A stretch of DNA of 64,000 bases from Pseudophaeobacter sp965641885. Its GTDB lineage: Bacteria; Pseudomonadota; Alphaproteobacteria; Rhodobacterales; Rhodobacteraceae. A program made the position numbers and the translations under genes. Location of the stretch: assembly GCA_965641885.1 (NCBI GenBank), contig OZ282574.1, forward strand, positions 2,232,001-2,296,000, given 5' to 3'. This document shows positions 1 to 7,997 of this stretch, in pieces; position 1 is the stretch's first letter, and each line of letters opens with the position of its first letter. Below the pieces are notes generated by a model. That model saw only the letters and a list, made by a program, of their open reading frames with translations. It did no database searches and was not told where the DNA came from.

Positions 1-1061
1 TATTTTGGATGGCCGCCAAACCAATAGCCCAAACAGCCATAGGCAAGGGCGATCACCGCCAGCTGACCAAACTCAACCCCGACATTAAAGCCCAGAAGAG
101 CTGGCACCACCTGATCCTGCGGCAGGCCGAATTCAGCCAGAACCGTCGCAAACCCAAGCCCATGCAGCAGGCCAAAGCCAAAGATCACAAGGGTACGCCA
201 GCTGTGCAGTCGCCGCGCAAAGATGTTTTCAACCGCAACAAACACGATCGAGGCCGCAATCAACGGCTCTACAATGGCAGGGTCCACCGACACCAGGCCC
301 AGCGCCCCAAGCGCCAGAGTGATGCTATGGGCCACAGTAAAGGTGGTCACCTGCCACAACAGCGGCCGGATGCGCAGGCTGAGAAAGAACAGCCCCAGCA
401 CAAAAAGGATATGATCCAGCCCCTGCGGCAGAATGTGGTCAAACCCAACCGGCACATAGCTTTGAAACACCTGCCAGGGCGTTTGTACCGCACCGCCCTT
501 TAGCACAATCGCCGGGGACTGGCCTCCCCCCAGCAGATAGCCGGTATAGGGGTCGGGCACACCGTTCTGCCGCAGCACCACCGCGCCCGAACCCTGCGGC
601 CACTTTAGTTTGAGGTAAAGCGCTGTGCGCGGGATGTCCCCCGTGAGGGTGAGGTATGAGGCGCGCGCAAGGCTCACATCTGCGATCTCTGGGATCGTCA
701 GGCCGTCCAGCTGCAAAATCACCGCACTGCCTGCCTCCAGCTGCAATTCAGGTAGCCAGTCTTCGACAAAAAGGCGCGCCATGGGGCCCAGCTCTGCCGC
801 ATCCATATTGCGCAACAAATCATAGTCCAGCGATTTGTCGCTGGTATCCGTATTTGCGCGTCCGTCCAGATTGATGCCTGCAACAAAGGCCTCAAGGTTC
901 ATGCGCAGCGTCAGGCTGATTTTGCCCTCCTTTACGTCAAAGTCGGCAATGGTCGGCGTGACCTCATGGCTCCTGCCAACCCCCGGCAAGCCAAAGAGGA
1001 CAAGGCTTGACAGGATCAGCAGGATGCCCACCCTGAGGGGGCTCAAAAGAAAAGTTTTCAA
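1..1061 (-). CDS. HupE/UreJ family membrane protein (3' end outside window)
   Basis: Reading right to left, the product begins MKTFLLSPLRVG and has a cleavable-looking signal segment, then a periplasmic domain of about 200 residues, then hydrophobic helices typical of HupE/UreJ: GFDHILPQGLDHILFVLG, FTVAHSITLALGALG and FGLLHGLGFA, with the histidines that are conserved in this family. HupE/UreJ proteins are linked to nickel or cobalt uptake, but many long-N-terminus members are uncharacterised. The start is uncertain: TTG at 1061 or 1046, or GTG at 1031, and none has a good ribosome-binding site. The gene diverges from the DUF4198 gene with almost no space between. The end is cut by the window edge. 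Substrate is not shown by the sequence. Confidence 0.8.
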   Translation of the reverse strand, partial: MKTFLLSPLRVGILLILSSLVLFGLPGVGRSHEVTPTIADFDVKEGKISLTLRMNLEAFVAGINLDGRANTDTSDKSLDYDLLRNMDAAELGPMARLFVEDWLPELQLEAGSAVILQLDGLTIPEIADVSLARASYLTLTGDIPRTALYLKLKWPQGSGAVVLRQNGVPDPYTGYLLGGGQSPAIVLKGGAVQTPWQVFQSYVPVGFDHILPQGLDHILFVLGLFFLSLRIRPLLWQVTTFTVAHSITLALGALGLVSVDPAIVEPLIAASIVFVAVENIFARRLHSWRTLVIFGFGLLHGLGFATVLAEFGLPQDQVVPALLGFNVGVEFGQLAVIALAYGCLGYWFGGHPK

Positions 1062-1083
1062 AATGCCCGTTTTCAAAATGCCC
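1054..1083. repeat. 15-bp perfect tandem duplication between divergent starts
   Basis: The unit GTTTTCAAAATGCCC occurs twice back to back (1054-1068 and 1069-1083). Each copy supplies an ATG in the same plus-strand frame (1063 and 1078), so the duplication offers two in-frame starts for the DUF4198 protein. On the other strand it covers the possible TTG start of the HupE/UreJ gene. Confidence 0.9.
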
Positions 1084-2058
1084 AATGTCTCGATCCGCTC
1101 GCTCCGTCTCATTCTGCTGGTTGCGCTCAGTCTTGCAAGCCTCTCATTCGGAGGTGCTCCAGCATTGTCCCACGAGTTTTGGATTGAGCCGGAAAAATAT
1201 CAAGTCAATTCCGACAGCACACTGCGGGCAGGTCTTAGAAATGGTCAGATGTTCAAGGGGGCACGCCTGCCCTATTTCGACAATCGCATCCGGCGTTTTG
1301 AAACCATACAGGGTGCTACCATACAGGGTGCAGCCATACAGGGTGCAGCCATACAGGGTGCAGCCATACAGGGTGCAGCCATACAGGGTGCAGCCATACA
1401 GGGTGCAGCCATACAGGGTGCAGCCATACAGGGCGGGCAGCCCACGCCCTATGTGGGGCGCATGGGCGATATGCCGGCCCTGGTTCTGGAAGGGTTACAG
1501 CCGGGCCTGCTGATTGCACTGCATGAAACCACGCCAGATCTGATCAACTACAAGACATGGGAGAAATTTGCCAGTTTTGCCGCCAACCAGGGCTTTGGTG
1601 ATATTCAGGCCAAACATAGCCAGCGCGGCCTGCCGGACTCTGGATTTGTCGAGCGCTACAGCCGTCATGCAAAACTGCTTGTCGCGGTTGATCACGGCAA
1701 GGGCGCAGATCGCGCCTTTGGGCTTGAGACCGAGTTTGTCGCGCTGAAGAACCCCTATACCCTGAACACTACGCCAGAATCCGTGCCAGCATCCGTGCCT
1801 GTAACTGTACCTGTACCAGTGCAGTTGTTTTATCAGGGCGCGCCAAGAGCCTTGGCACAGGTCGAGATCTTTGAACGTGCGGCAGACGGCACAGTCCAGA
1901 GCAGCCTTGCAAAAACCGACGCCTCGGGGCTGGTGCAGGTTCCTGTCCGCGCGCAGCACAGCTATTTGCTCAATGCCGTCGTGTTGCGCGCTGTTGAGGG
2001 GGACGCAAAAGTGGTTTGGGAAACACTCTGGGCCTCAATGGTTTTTGCCGTGCCATAG
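1078..2058 (+). CDS. DUF4198 family secreted protein with pentapeptide repeat insert
   Basis: About 326 residues from ATG 1078 (ATG 1063 is in frame and also possible). The N-terminus MPNVSIRSLRLILLVALS is a signal peptide ending near PALSHEFW, and the mature protein starts with the HEFWIEP motif usual for DUF4198 proteins. The C-terminus (ETLWASMVFAVP) also fits the family end. DUF4198 proteins are periplasmic and some sit in nickel/cobalt uptake loci, which would agree with the divergent HupE/UreJ gene, but function is not proven. Residues about 77-121 are nine copies of a five-residue unit (mostly IQGAA) encoded by a 15-bp minisatellite; this insert is not part of the usual domain. A second short repetitive stretch (SVP/TVP/VPVP) lies near residue 240. 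Confidence 0.75.
   Translation: MPNVSIRSLRLILLVALSLASLSFGGAPALSHEFWIEPEKYQVNSDSTLRAGLRNGQMFKGARLPYFDNRIRRFETIQGATIQGAAIQGAAIQGAAIQGAAIQGAAIQGAAIQGAAIQGGQPTPYVGRMGDMPALVLEGLQPGLLIALHETTPDLINYKTWEKFASFAANQGFGDIQAKHSQRGLPDSGFVERYSRHAKLLVAVDHGKGADRAFGLETEFVALKNPYTLNTTPESVPASVPVTVPVPVQLFYQGAPRALAQVEIFERAADGTVQSSLAKTDASGLVQVPVRAQHSYLLNAVVLRAVEGDAKVVWETLWASMVFAVP
1306..1440 (+). repeat. 15-bp in-frame minisatellite, nine copies
   Basis: The unit ATACAGGGTGCAGCC is repeated nine times, starting at 1306, 1321, 1336, 1351, 1366, 1381, 1396, 1411 and 1426. Copies 2-8 are identical; the first (GCTACC) and last (GGGCAG) have diverged ends. The unit has no stop codon in any of six frames. Copy number changes by slippage would keep the DUF4198 reading frame and only lengthen or shorten the protein. 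Confidence 0.97.
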
Positions 2059-2159
2059 AGGCCGTCCTGGGGCTGGCACCGTTTTGTCGCGGCTTCTTTC
2101 CCCCTATTCCTGTGGCTATGGCGCTTGCGAGGCGTGACAAAAGGCGCAATAGAGGCCGC

Positions 2160-3092
2160 ATGACACAGGATATTTCATCTCCCGCCCCCCCCTCAGCCGC
2201 TGCCCTGCAGGTTCTTTGTATTGGCTCTGTCCTTTGGGACATCATTGGGCGCAGCCCGGCTGAAATGCGCCGTGGCTCGGATATGCCCGGACGTATCACC
2301 CGGCTGCCCGGAGGTGTTGCGATGAATATCGCCATGACCCTGGCCCGGTTTGGGCTGGCACCAACCCTGTTAAGCACTATCGGACGCGACCCCGAAGGAG
2401 ATGAGCTGATTGCCGCCTGCAGCCGCCTTGGCTGCCGCACCGATTATCTCTACCGCTCTGAGGATCTGCCAACGGATCGCTATATGGCGGTCGAAGGTGG
2501 CAATGGATTGATCGCGGCGATCGCCGATGCCCATTCGCTGGAAGCAGCCGGTGACAAGATCCTGCGCCCTCTGATGGATGGTACACTTGGCGCGCTGGAC
2601 GCACCCTATGCAGGGGCTATCGCGCTGGACGGCAATCTGACGCTGTCGCTGCTGGGCGAAATTGCCGCCGGTCCCGCCTTTGCCAAGGCGGACCTGCGCG
2701 TCGCCCCCGCCTCTCCTGGCAAAGCAGAACGCCTGCGGCCGTTTTTAAACCGTACCCGGGGCACGCTGTATGTGAACCTCGAAGAGGCCGGGCTCTTGTG
2801 TCAGGGCACCTTTACCAACAGCGAACCCGCGGCATTGGCCCTGCTGGATCGCGGTGCGGCCCGCGTGCTGGTGACCGATGGGGGAGCCTCGGCCAGTGAG
2901 GCCTGCGCTGCAACCCAGTCTGTCATCACCAAACAGCCGCCCCGCGTCACGGTCGCCCGTGTCACGGGCGCTGGAGACACCTTCATGGCTGCGCATATCG
3001 CCGCCGAGGCCCGTGGAGAAGACCGACATTCCGCTTTGGCTGCCGCCCTGCAGGCCGCCGCCACCTATGTTTCAGGAGAACCGCCGCTGTGA
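2160..3092 (+). CDS. psuK: pseudouridine kinase (PfkB family)
   Basis: A 310-residue PfkB-type sugar kinase. It shows the N-terminal glycine-rich region (LPGGVAMNIAMTLARFG) and the C-terminal PfkB signature GAGDTFMAAHIA with the catalytic Asp. The assignment as pseudouridine kinase rests on the neighbour: it overlaps the PsuG gene by GTGA. PsuK phosphorylates pseudouridine to pseudouridine 5'-phosphate in the cytoplasm, the first step of its breakdown. Start chosen at ATG 2160 because AGAGG lies just upstream; the frame stays open further upstream. Confidence 0.85.
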   Translation: MTQDISSPAPPSAAALQVLCIGSVLWDIIGRSPAEMRRGSDMPGRITRLPGGVAMNIAMTLARFGLAPTLLSTIGRDPEGDELIAACSRLGCRTDYLYRSEDLPTDRYMAVEGGNGLIAAIADAHSLEAAGDKILRPLMDGTLGALDAPYAGAIALDGNLTLSLLGEIAAGPAFAKADLRVAPASPGKAERLRPFLNRTRGTLYVNLEEAGLLCQGTFTNSEPAALALLDRGAARVLVTDGGASASEACAATQSVITKQPPRVTVARVTGAGDTFMAAHIAAEARGEDRHSALAAALQAAATYVSGEPPL

Positions 3093-4003
3093 TCAAAATC
3101 CAGTATTCGTCCGAAGTCCGCACTGCACAGACCGCAGGCACAGCCATTGTGGCGCTTGAAAGCACCATCATTACCCACGGCATGCCCTTTCCACAAAATG
3201 TTGAGGTCGCAGCCCAGGTCGAACAAGACATTCGCGACGCCGGCGCGACGCCTGCCACCATCGCCGTTATGCAGGGGGTCTTGCATGTGGGGCTTGAGCC
3301 CGATCAGTTGCAGTCCCTGGGCCAGGCCACGGGTGTGGCCAAGGTCTCGCGCGCGGATATGCCGGCCTGCATCGCCATGGGCCAAACCGGAGCCACAACA
3401 GTGGCGGCGACCATGATTGCCGCCCGTCTTGCGGGTATCAAAGTCTTTGCCACGGGTGGCATTGGCGGCGTACACAAGGGCGCTGAGACCAGCTTTGACA
3501 TCTCTGCGGATCTGATGGAGCTGGCGCAGACTGCAGTTACCGTGGTTGCTGCCGGGGCAAAGGCCATTCTGGACATCCCCAAAACGCTTGAAATCCTCGA
3601 AACTCAGGGGGTTCCGGTCATCGCCTACGGTCAGGACAGCTTTCCCGCCTTCTGGTCTGCCCAGTCTGACCTGGCAGCACCGCTGCGCATGGACAGTGCC
3701 GCCGAGATCGCCCGAGCGCATGCCACCCGTGGCGCGATGGGGCTGCCCGGCGGCCAGCTGATCGCAAACCCGATCCCCAGTGATGCACAGATCGCGGCCG
3801 AGGTGCTCGCCCCGGTGATTGCCCGGGCCCAAAGCGAAGCAGACGCACAGGGCGTTTGTGGCAAGGCGGTCACGCCCTTCCTGCTGCAACGGATCTTTGA
3901 GCTCACCGAGGGTAAATCCCTGACCGCAAATATCGCTCTGGTGCGCAATAATGCGCGTCTTGCCGCTGAAATCGCCAAAGAACTGGTCGCACTTAACTCT
4001 TGA
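3089..4003 (+). CDS. psuG: pseudouridine-5'-phosphate glycosidase
   Basis: A 304-residue protein of the IndA/YeiN/PsuG family. It splits pseudouridine 5'-phosphate to uracil and ribose 5-phosphate. Family motifs seen: VALESTIITHGMPFPQN at the N-terminus, TGGIGGVHKGAE in the middle, and LPGGQLIANPIP near the C-terminus. Start is GTG at 3089, overlapping the psuK stop (GTGA), with AGGAGA at 3074-3079. The overlap implies translational coupling with the kinase that makes its substrate. No nucleoside transporter gene is seen beside the pair. Confidence 0.93.
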   Translation: MIKIQYSSEVRTAQTAGTAIVALESTIITHGMPFPQNVEVAAQVEQDIRDAGATPATIAVMQGVLHVGLEPDQLQSLGQATGVAKVSRADMPACIAMGQTGATTVAATMIAARLAGIKVFATGGIGGVHKGAETSFDISADLMELAQTAVTVVAAGAKAILDIPKTLEILETQGVPVIAYGQDSFPAFWSAQSDLAAPLRMDSAAEIARAHATRGAMGLPGGQLIANPIPSDAQIAAEVLAPVIARAQSEADAQGVCGKAVTPFLLQRIFELTEGKSLTANIALVRNNARLAAEIAKELVALNS

Positions 4004-4095
4004 GTGACTTTCCTTTGACTACGGCATTGCTCAGGCGGCAATCAGTACATAGGTTCTGCCTGAGGTTCCGCCTTGCTCCAAAATGATTGTACCCG

Positions 4096-4788
4096 ATGAC
4101 CACACCCTTTGATGAAGAACCCATCCGCCATCGCCCCGGTCTGTTTGCCCGGCTGCGCTCGTCGTTTTTCACCGGGATTGTCGTCATTGCCCCGGTTGGC
4201 CTGACGATCTGGCTCTTGTGGACCGTGGTGGGCTGGGTCGATGCGGTGGTGTTGCCGCTGGTGCCCAACACCATTTCGCCAGAGCAATATATCGGCATCA
4301 ACCTGCGTGGCATCGGGCTGATCTTCTTTTTGCTGTTCACCATTGTCATCGGCTGGATCGCCAAGGGCATCATTGGCCGTTCGCTGATCGGTTTTGCGGA
4401 AAACCTGGTCAACCGAATGCCTGTGGTGCGCACGATCTATTCCGGCATCAAACAGATCTCGGAAACCGTGTTTGCCCAGTCAGAGCGCAGTTTTGAGAAA
4501 GCCTGCCTGATCCAGTATCCCCGTCGTGGTATCTGGGCGATTGGCTTTATCTCAACCACTGCCAAGGGCGAGGTCTCTGACCGTGCCGACACAGGCGGCA
4601 CCCTGATGAGCATCTTTCTTCCCACCACCCCCAACCCAACCTCGGGCTTTTTGCTGTTTGTCCCCAGCGATGATGTGATCGAGCTTGATATGAGCGTCGA
4701 AGATGCCGCCAAACTGGTGATCTCTGCAGGGCTGGTCTATCCAAACCAAAAAGACCCCAGCACGCCGGAACTGCCTGCTGACGAATAG
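4096..4788 (+). CDS. DUF502 family membrane protein
   Basis: A 230-residue protein with two clear membrane segments (about residues 25-50, SSFFTGIVVIAPVGLTIWLL, and 75-100, GIGLIFFLLFTIVIGWIAKG), followed by a soluble domain with the DUF502 features MPVVRTIYSGIKQ and a TGGTLMSIFLPTTPNPTSG stretch. Members are widespread in proteobacteria and have no settled function. ATG 4096 is preferred over an upstream in-frame TTG at 4087. It stands alone, 92 bp after psuG, and runs into a shared terminator facing the 3-hydroxybutyrate dehydrogenase gene. Confidence 0.88.
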   Translation: MTTPFDEEPIRHRPGLFARLRSSFFTGIVVIAPVGLTIWLLWTVVGWVDAVVLPLVPNTISPEQYIGINLRGIGLIFFLLFTIVIGWIAKGIIGRSLIGFAENLVNRMPVVRTIYSGIKQISETVFAQSERSFEKACLIQYPRRGIWAIGFISTTAKGEVSDRADTGGTLMSIFLPTTPNPTSGFLLFVPSDDVIELDMSVEDAAKLVISAGLVYPNQKDPSTPELPADE

Positions 4789-4812
4789 GCCCTAGCCTCT
4801 ATCGTACCATAG

Positions 4813-4841
4813 AAAAAAGGGAAGGCATGACGCCTTCCCTT
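4813..4841 (-). terminator. rho-independent terminator of bdhA
   Basis: Perfect 10-bp stem (AAGGGAAGGC at 4817-4826 with GCCTTCCCTT at 4832-4841) and a 5-nt loop. On the minus strand it is followed by six Ts, so it ends the bdhA transcript. It may also stop readthrough from the convergent DUF502 gene, though the plus-strand side lacks a T run. Confidence 0.85.
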
Positions 4842-4875
4842 CGTTGTTGTGGGCCTTGCACTGCGTAAAACCGAT

Positions 4876-5652
4876 CTAAAGCGCGGTCCAGCCGCCATCT
4901 ACACTGAGGGTGGTGCCGGTGATCTGCGCTGCCGCGTCCGAGCAGAAAAAGACCGTCGAGCCGCCCAGTTGTTCAACGGTGGCAAACTCACGCGACGGCT
5001 GGCGTTCCAGCATGACCTTTTTGATCACCTCTTCGCGCGACATATTGTATTTCGCCATGGTGTCAGGGATCTGCGCCTCCACCAGTGGCGTCAAAACATA
5101 GCCGGGACAGATGGCGTTACAGGTGATCGGCTCTTCCGCGGTCTCCAGCGCCACGGTTTTTGTCAGCCCAACAACCCCGTGTTTGGCCGCAACATAGGCC
5201 GACTTATACGGCGATGCGGTCAGACCATGGGCCGAGGCAATGTTGACCACGCGCCCCCAGCCAGCCGCCCGCATCATCGGCAACGCAACTGCCGTGGTGT
5301 GAAAAGCCGAGCTGAGATTGATGGCAATAATGGCATTCCAGGTATCAACCGGGAAAGTCTCGACTGGTGCCACATGTTGTATGCCGGCATTATTGACCAG
5401 GATATCGCAGTGACCCGCCGCCTCTATCAGCCCGCGGCAGGCCTCTGCGTCGGACATATCGGCCGGTATGTAGCGGGCCTTGCCGCCAAACTCAGCCGCG
5501 ATCTGTGCTGCCAGTTCGTGGTCTTCGGGCCGGTCGGTAAAGGAGTTGAGCACAACATCGGCCCCCGCCCGCGCCAGCTCACGTGCAATGCCAAGGCCGA
5601 TCCCCGAATTGGACCCGGTGATCACCGCAGTTTTTCCCTGGAGCGCCATCAT
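4876..5652 (-). CDS. bdhA: 3-hydroxybutyrate dehydrogenase
   Basis: A 258-residue short-chain dehydrogenase. It has the NAD-binding TGSNSGIG motif near residue 12, NNAG at 87-90, and the catalytic set Ser140, Tyr153 and Lys157 (SAYVAAKHG). Closeness to PHB-cycle 3-hydroxybutyrate dehydrogenases is seen in LVNNAGIQHVAPVE and in the QIPDTMAKYNMSREEVIKKVML stretch. It oxidises D-3-hydroxybutyrate to acetoacetate. Two ATGs lie in tandem (5652 and 5649) behind AAAGGGA; either may be used. Monocistronic, with its own terminator. Confidence 0.9.
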   Translation of the reverse strand: MMALQGKTAVITGSNSGIGLGIARELARAGADVVLNSFTDRPEDHELAAQIAAEFGGKARYIPADMSDAEACRGLIEAAGHCDILVNNAGIQHVAPVETFPVDTWNAIIAINLSSAFHTTAVALPMMRAAGWGRVVNIASAHGLTASPYKSAYVAAKHGVVGLTKTVALETAEEPITCNAICPGYVLTPLVEAQIPDTMAKYNMSREEVIKKVMLERQPSREFATVEQLGGSTVFFCSDAAAQITGTTLSVDGGWTAL

Positions 5653-5831
5653 TTGTCCCTTTCTTGTTTTTCTAAAGACGTTGACGGTATCTTGCCATGC
5701 TGCACCGCCAAAAGAAACGCGTAGGACTACTTAGACCGGCAACTCTTGTTGCAGGTTTCCTGGTGCAGGCAGAGGCAGGTGTTAAATCGCGGCCTGCCCC
5801 CACAGGACAGGCCATGCGAGGCGTGTCCAAA

Positions 5832-5859
5832 CCAGATTGCACCGGCCAGATTGCACCGG
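5832..5859 (+). repeat. 14-bp perfect tandem duplication
   Basis: CCAGATTGCACCGG occurs at 5832-5845 and again at 5846-5859, followed by two degenerate partial copies (CCAGACTG and CCAGATTA). It lies in the non-coding stretch between bdhA and the solute-binding protein gene. Confidence 0.9.
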
Positions 5860-5903
5860 CCAGACTGAAGCGACCAGATTACGAAGGAACGAGAGAGAAC
5901 TGC

Positions 5904-6060
5904 AAAAAAAAACGCCCGCACGAAGCGGGCGTATAGTTATTGAGGCAGGTTTCATACAGGCAAGAAACCTATCGAGCAGTGAGTCCTTTATACGCAATTT
6001 CACGCTTTCCTCCAAGCTAAAAGTTTGAAATGACGGAGTGCACCTAATAAGTGTTGACCC
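5904..6060 (-). ncRNA. candidate small RNA ending in an orphan terminator
   Basis: The minus strand carries a strong intrinsic terminator: CGCCCGC/GCGGGCG stem (5913-5931, loop TTCGT) followed by nine Ts (5912-5904). No minus-strand protein gene lies upstream of it, since the next gene to the right is on the plus strand. Just before it is a second perfect 7-bp stem (AGGTTTC/GAAACCT, 5947-5970). This arrangement, stem-loop then terminator, suggests a short independent transcript. The 5' end given is a guess; the best upstream promoter look-alike (TTGGCA at 6093-6088, TTATTT at 6070-6065, 17-bp spacing) has a poor -10 box. A GGAGG-GTG pair (GTG near 6005) could also mark a very short reading frame. 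The rest of 5653-6094 holds only the 14-bp repeat. Confidence 0.35.
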
Positions 6061-6094
6061 AAGGAAATAAGGGCAGAACGGGATTGTTGCCAAA

Positions 6095-7912
6095 GTGAAG
6101 TCAGAATTTTTCCAAAAAGTGAAAGCCGCAATCACAGGAATCGCCCTGTTTGGCGGCGCCCATTTTGCACAGGCAGAATCATCCCATGGCATAGCTATGT
6201 ACGGCAATCCCGCCTTGCCAAAGGATTTTGTGTCTTTGCCCTATGCCAACCCCGCAGCCCCCAAGGGGGGAAAGGTTGTCTTTGGCAACACCGGCGGCTT
6301 TGATACGCTTAACCCTTTTGCCCAGAAAGGCACGCCTCCCTGGCAGCTCAGGTTTTGGGGTTATGAGAGTCTCATGGGGCGGTCCTGGGACGAAGCTTTC
6401 TCTCTTTACGGGCTGTTGGCCGAATCAGTTAATGTAGCTGAGGACCGGTCCTGGGTGGAATTCACCCTGCGGAATGAGGCGCGTTTCTCAGACGGAAGCC
6501 CGGTTACGATCGAGGATGTGATCTGGTCCTATGAGCTGCTCGGCACCCAGGGGCATCTGCGCTATCGTGGGTTTTGGAACAAGGTCTCCGAGATCCGCCA
6601 GACCGGCCCCAAAAGCCTGCGCATCACCTTCAATACCAAAGACCGCGAACTCGCTTTGATTGCCGGGATGCGTCCCATTTTGCAAAAAGCACAATGGCAG
6701 GACAAAGATTTTGCCGCCTCCGGCCTCTCTGAGGCGCCCATTGGCAGTGGTCCCTATGTGATCGAAAGTTTTGAGGCAGGCCGCCAGCTCACCCTGCGGC
6801 GCAATCCAGACTACTGGGGCAAGGATCTGCCCTTTCGTGTTGGGACGCAAAATTTCGATCAATTGCGGATCGACTTTTTCGGGGACCAGACCGTGTTGTT
6901 TGAGGCCTTCAAGGCCGGAGAGCTCACGAGCTACCGCGAATTCAACGCGGATAAATGGAACAGCGCCTATGGGTTCGCCGCCGTCACCGAGGGCCGGATC
7001 GTCAAAAGCGAGATCCCGCACCAACGTCCCTCGGGCATGACGGGTCTCGCCTTTAACACCCGACGCGCGCCCTTTGATGATTGGCGGGTGCGTGAAGCCT
7101 TCCTGTTGGCGTTCAATTTTGAATACATCAACGAGACCATCACCGGCGGCGTACAACCGCGCATCACCTCGTATTTCTCAAACTCTCACCTTGGCCTGCG
7201 TCCCGGCCCTGCCACAGGTCGCGTGGCCGCATATCTCGCGCCTTTTGCCGACACGCTGCCGCCCGGAGCACTAGAAGGCTACGCCTTGCCGCAAAGCGAC
7301 GGCACCAAGCGCAATCGCAAAAATCTGCGCAAAGCCATGGACTTGCTCTCCGAGGCGGGCTGGACCGTTGTGGAGGGCGTGTTGCGCAACGGGCGCGGAG
7401 ACGCGCTGGATCTCAACGTGCTGCTGCGTCAGGGCGATTCAGAGATGAAAACAGTGATCGAGATTTATGCCCGGGCGCTTGAGCGTCTGGGAGTGTCTTT
7501 GACGCCTGAACTCGTTGACAATGCACAATATGTTGGGCGGCAGGCGGAGTTTGACTTTGATCTCACGCGGGTGCGGCGCGAGCTGTCTCTCAGCCCCGGC
7601 AACGAGCAAAGGCTATACTGGGGCGCCCAAGGTGCCAATCAGCCCGGCAGCCGCAATCTGATGGGGATATCCTCTCCGGCAGTTGATGCGATGATTGATC
7701 ATATGCTTATAGTCGAGGACCCATCGGATTTCATTGCCGCAACACGGGCACTGGACCGGGTTTTGACCGCTGGCCGCTACGTGATCCCCATTTGGTCCTT
7801 TGACAAGGGCCGCATTGCCCACGCCAAAGAGCTGCGGTTCCCCAAAACTCTGCCGATCTACGGGGATCGCACCGGGTTCATGCCTGACGTCTGGTGGTAT
7901 CAGCCAGACTAA
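6095..7912 (+). CDS. peptide/oligopeptide-type extracellular solute-binding protein
   Basis: A 605-residue family-5 solute-binding protein, closest in pattern to YejA-type proteins (HGIAMYGNPALPKDFVSLPY, APKGGKVVFGN, FDTLNPF at the start of the mature part). Residues 1-27 form a signal peptide (IALFGGAHFAQAES). It should bind peptides or related solutes in the periplasm for an ABC importer. No permease or ATPase gene is next to it, so it is an orphan in this window. The start is GTG at 6095, the only one that keeps the signal peptide; no good ribosome-binding site is seen. Confidence 0.88.
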   Translation: MKSEFFQKVKAAITGIALFGGAHFAQAESSHGIAMYGNPALPKDFVSLPYANPAAPKGGKVVFGNTGGFDTLNPFAQKGTPPWQLRFWGYESLMGRSWDEAFSLYGLLAESVNVAEDRSWVEFTLRNEARFSDGSPVTIEDVIWSYELLGTQGHLRYRGFWNKVSEIRQTGPKSLRITFNTKDRELALIAGMRPILQKAQWQDKDFAASGLSEAPIGSGPYVIESFEAGRQLTLRRNPDYWGKDLPFRVGTQNFDQLRIDFFGDQTVLFEAFKAGELTSYREFNADKWNSAYGFAAVTEGRIVKSEIPHQRPSGMTGLAFNTRRAPFDDWRVREAFLLAFNFEYINETITGGVQPRITSYFSNSHLGLRPGPATGRVAAYLAPFADTLPPGALEGYALPQSDGTKRNRKNLRKAMDLLSEAGWTVVEGVLRNGRGDALDLNVLLRQGDSEMKTVIEIYARALERLGVSLTPELVDNAQYVGRQAEFDFDLTRVRRELSLSPGNEQRLYWGAQGANQPGSRNLMGISSPAVDAMIDHMLIVEDPSDFIAATRALDRVLTAGRYVIPIWSFDKGRIAHAKELRFPKTLPIYGDRTGFMPDVWWYQPD

Positions 7913-7949
7913 GACTGGAAAGATTTTCCCGGGCGCGGGCCGCGTCATG

Positions 7950-7997
7950 TTGACAGCCCAGATCTATTTCCGTACTTCATGAAATATGGAAATAGAT
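7950..7997 (+). promoter_or_regulatory. candidate arsR operator and -35 box over the arsRC start
   Basis: A near-perfect 36-bp palindrome spans 7962-7997. The outer arms ATCTATTTCC (7962-7971) and GGAAATAGAT (7988-7997) pair perfectly; over the whole element 16 of 18 pairs match. The start codon ATG (7986-7988) lies inside the right half. A perfect -35 box TTGACA sits at 7950-7955, but the -10 region 17 bp on (TACTTC) is weak. Position and symmetry fit autorepression by the ArsR domain encoded right here; if the promoter is real, the mRNA would be leaderless or nearly so. Confidence 0.6.

Noticed and set aside
1306..1440. Possible CRISPR-like array
   Set aside because: The units are contiguous 15-mers with no spacers and lie in a coding frame; it is a minisatellite.
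1316..1519. Long open frames on other strands across the 15-bp repeat
   Set aside because: The repeat has no stops in any frame, so open frames there are an automatic result and encode only the repeat.
3065..3889. Large antisense open frame over psuG and similar ones over other genes
   Set aside because: These are shadows from GC-rich codon bias; the opposite strand has clear family motifs.
5782..6207. 141-codon minus-strand protein gene
   Set aside because: It would read through a strong terminator and overlap the solute-binding protein start; no protein family pattern is seen.
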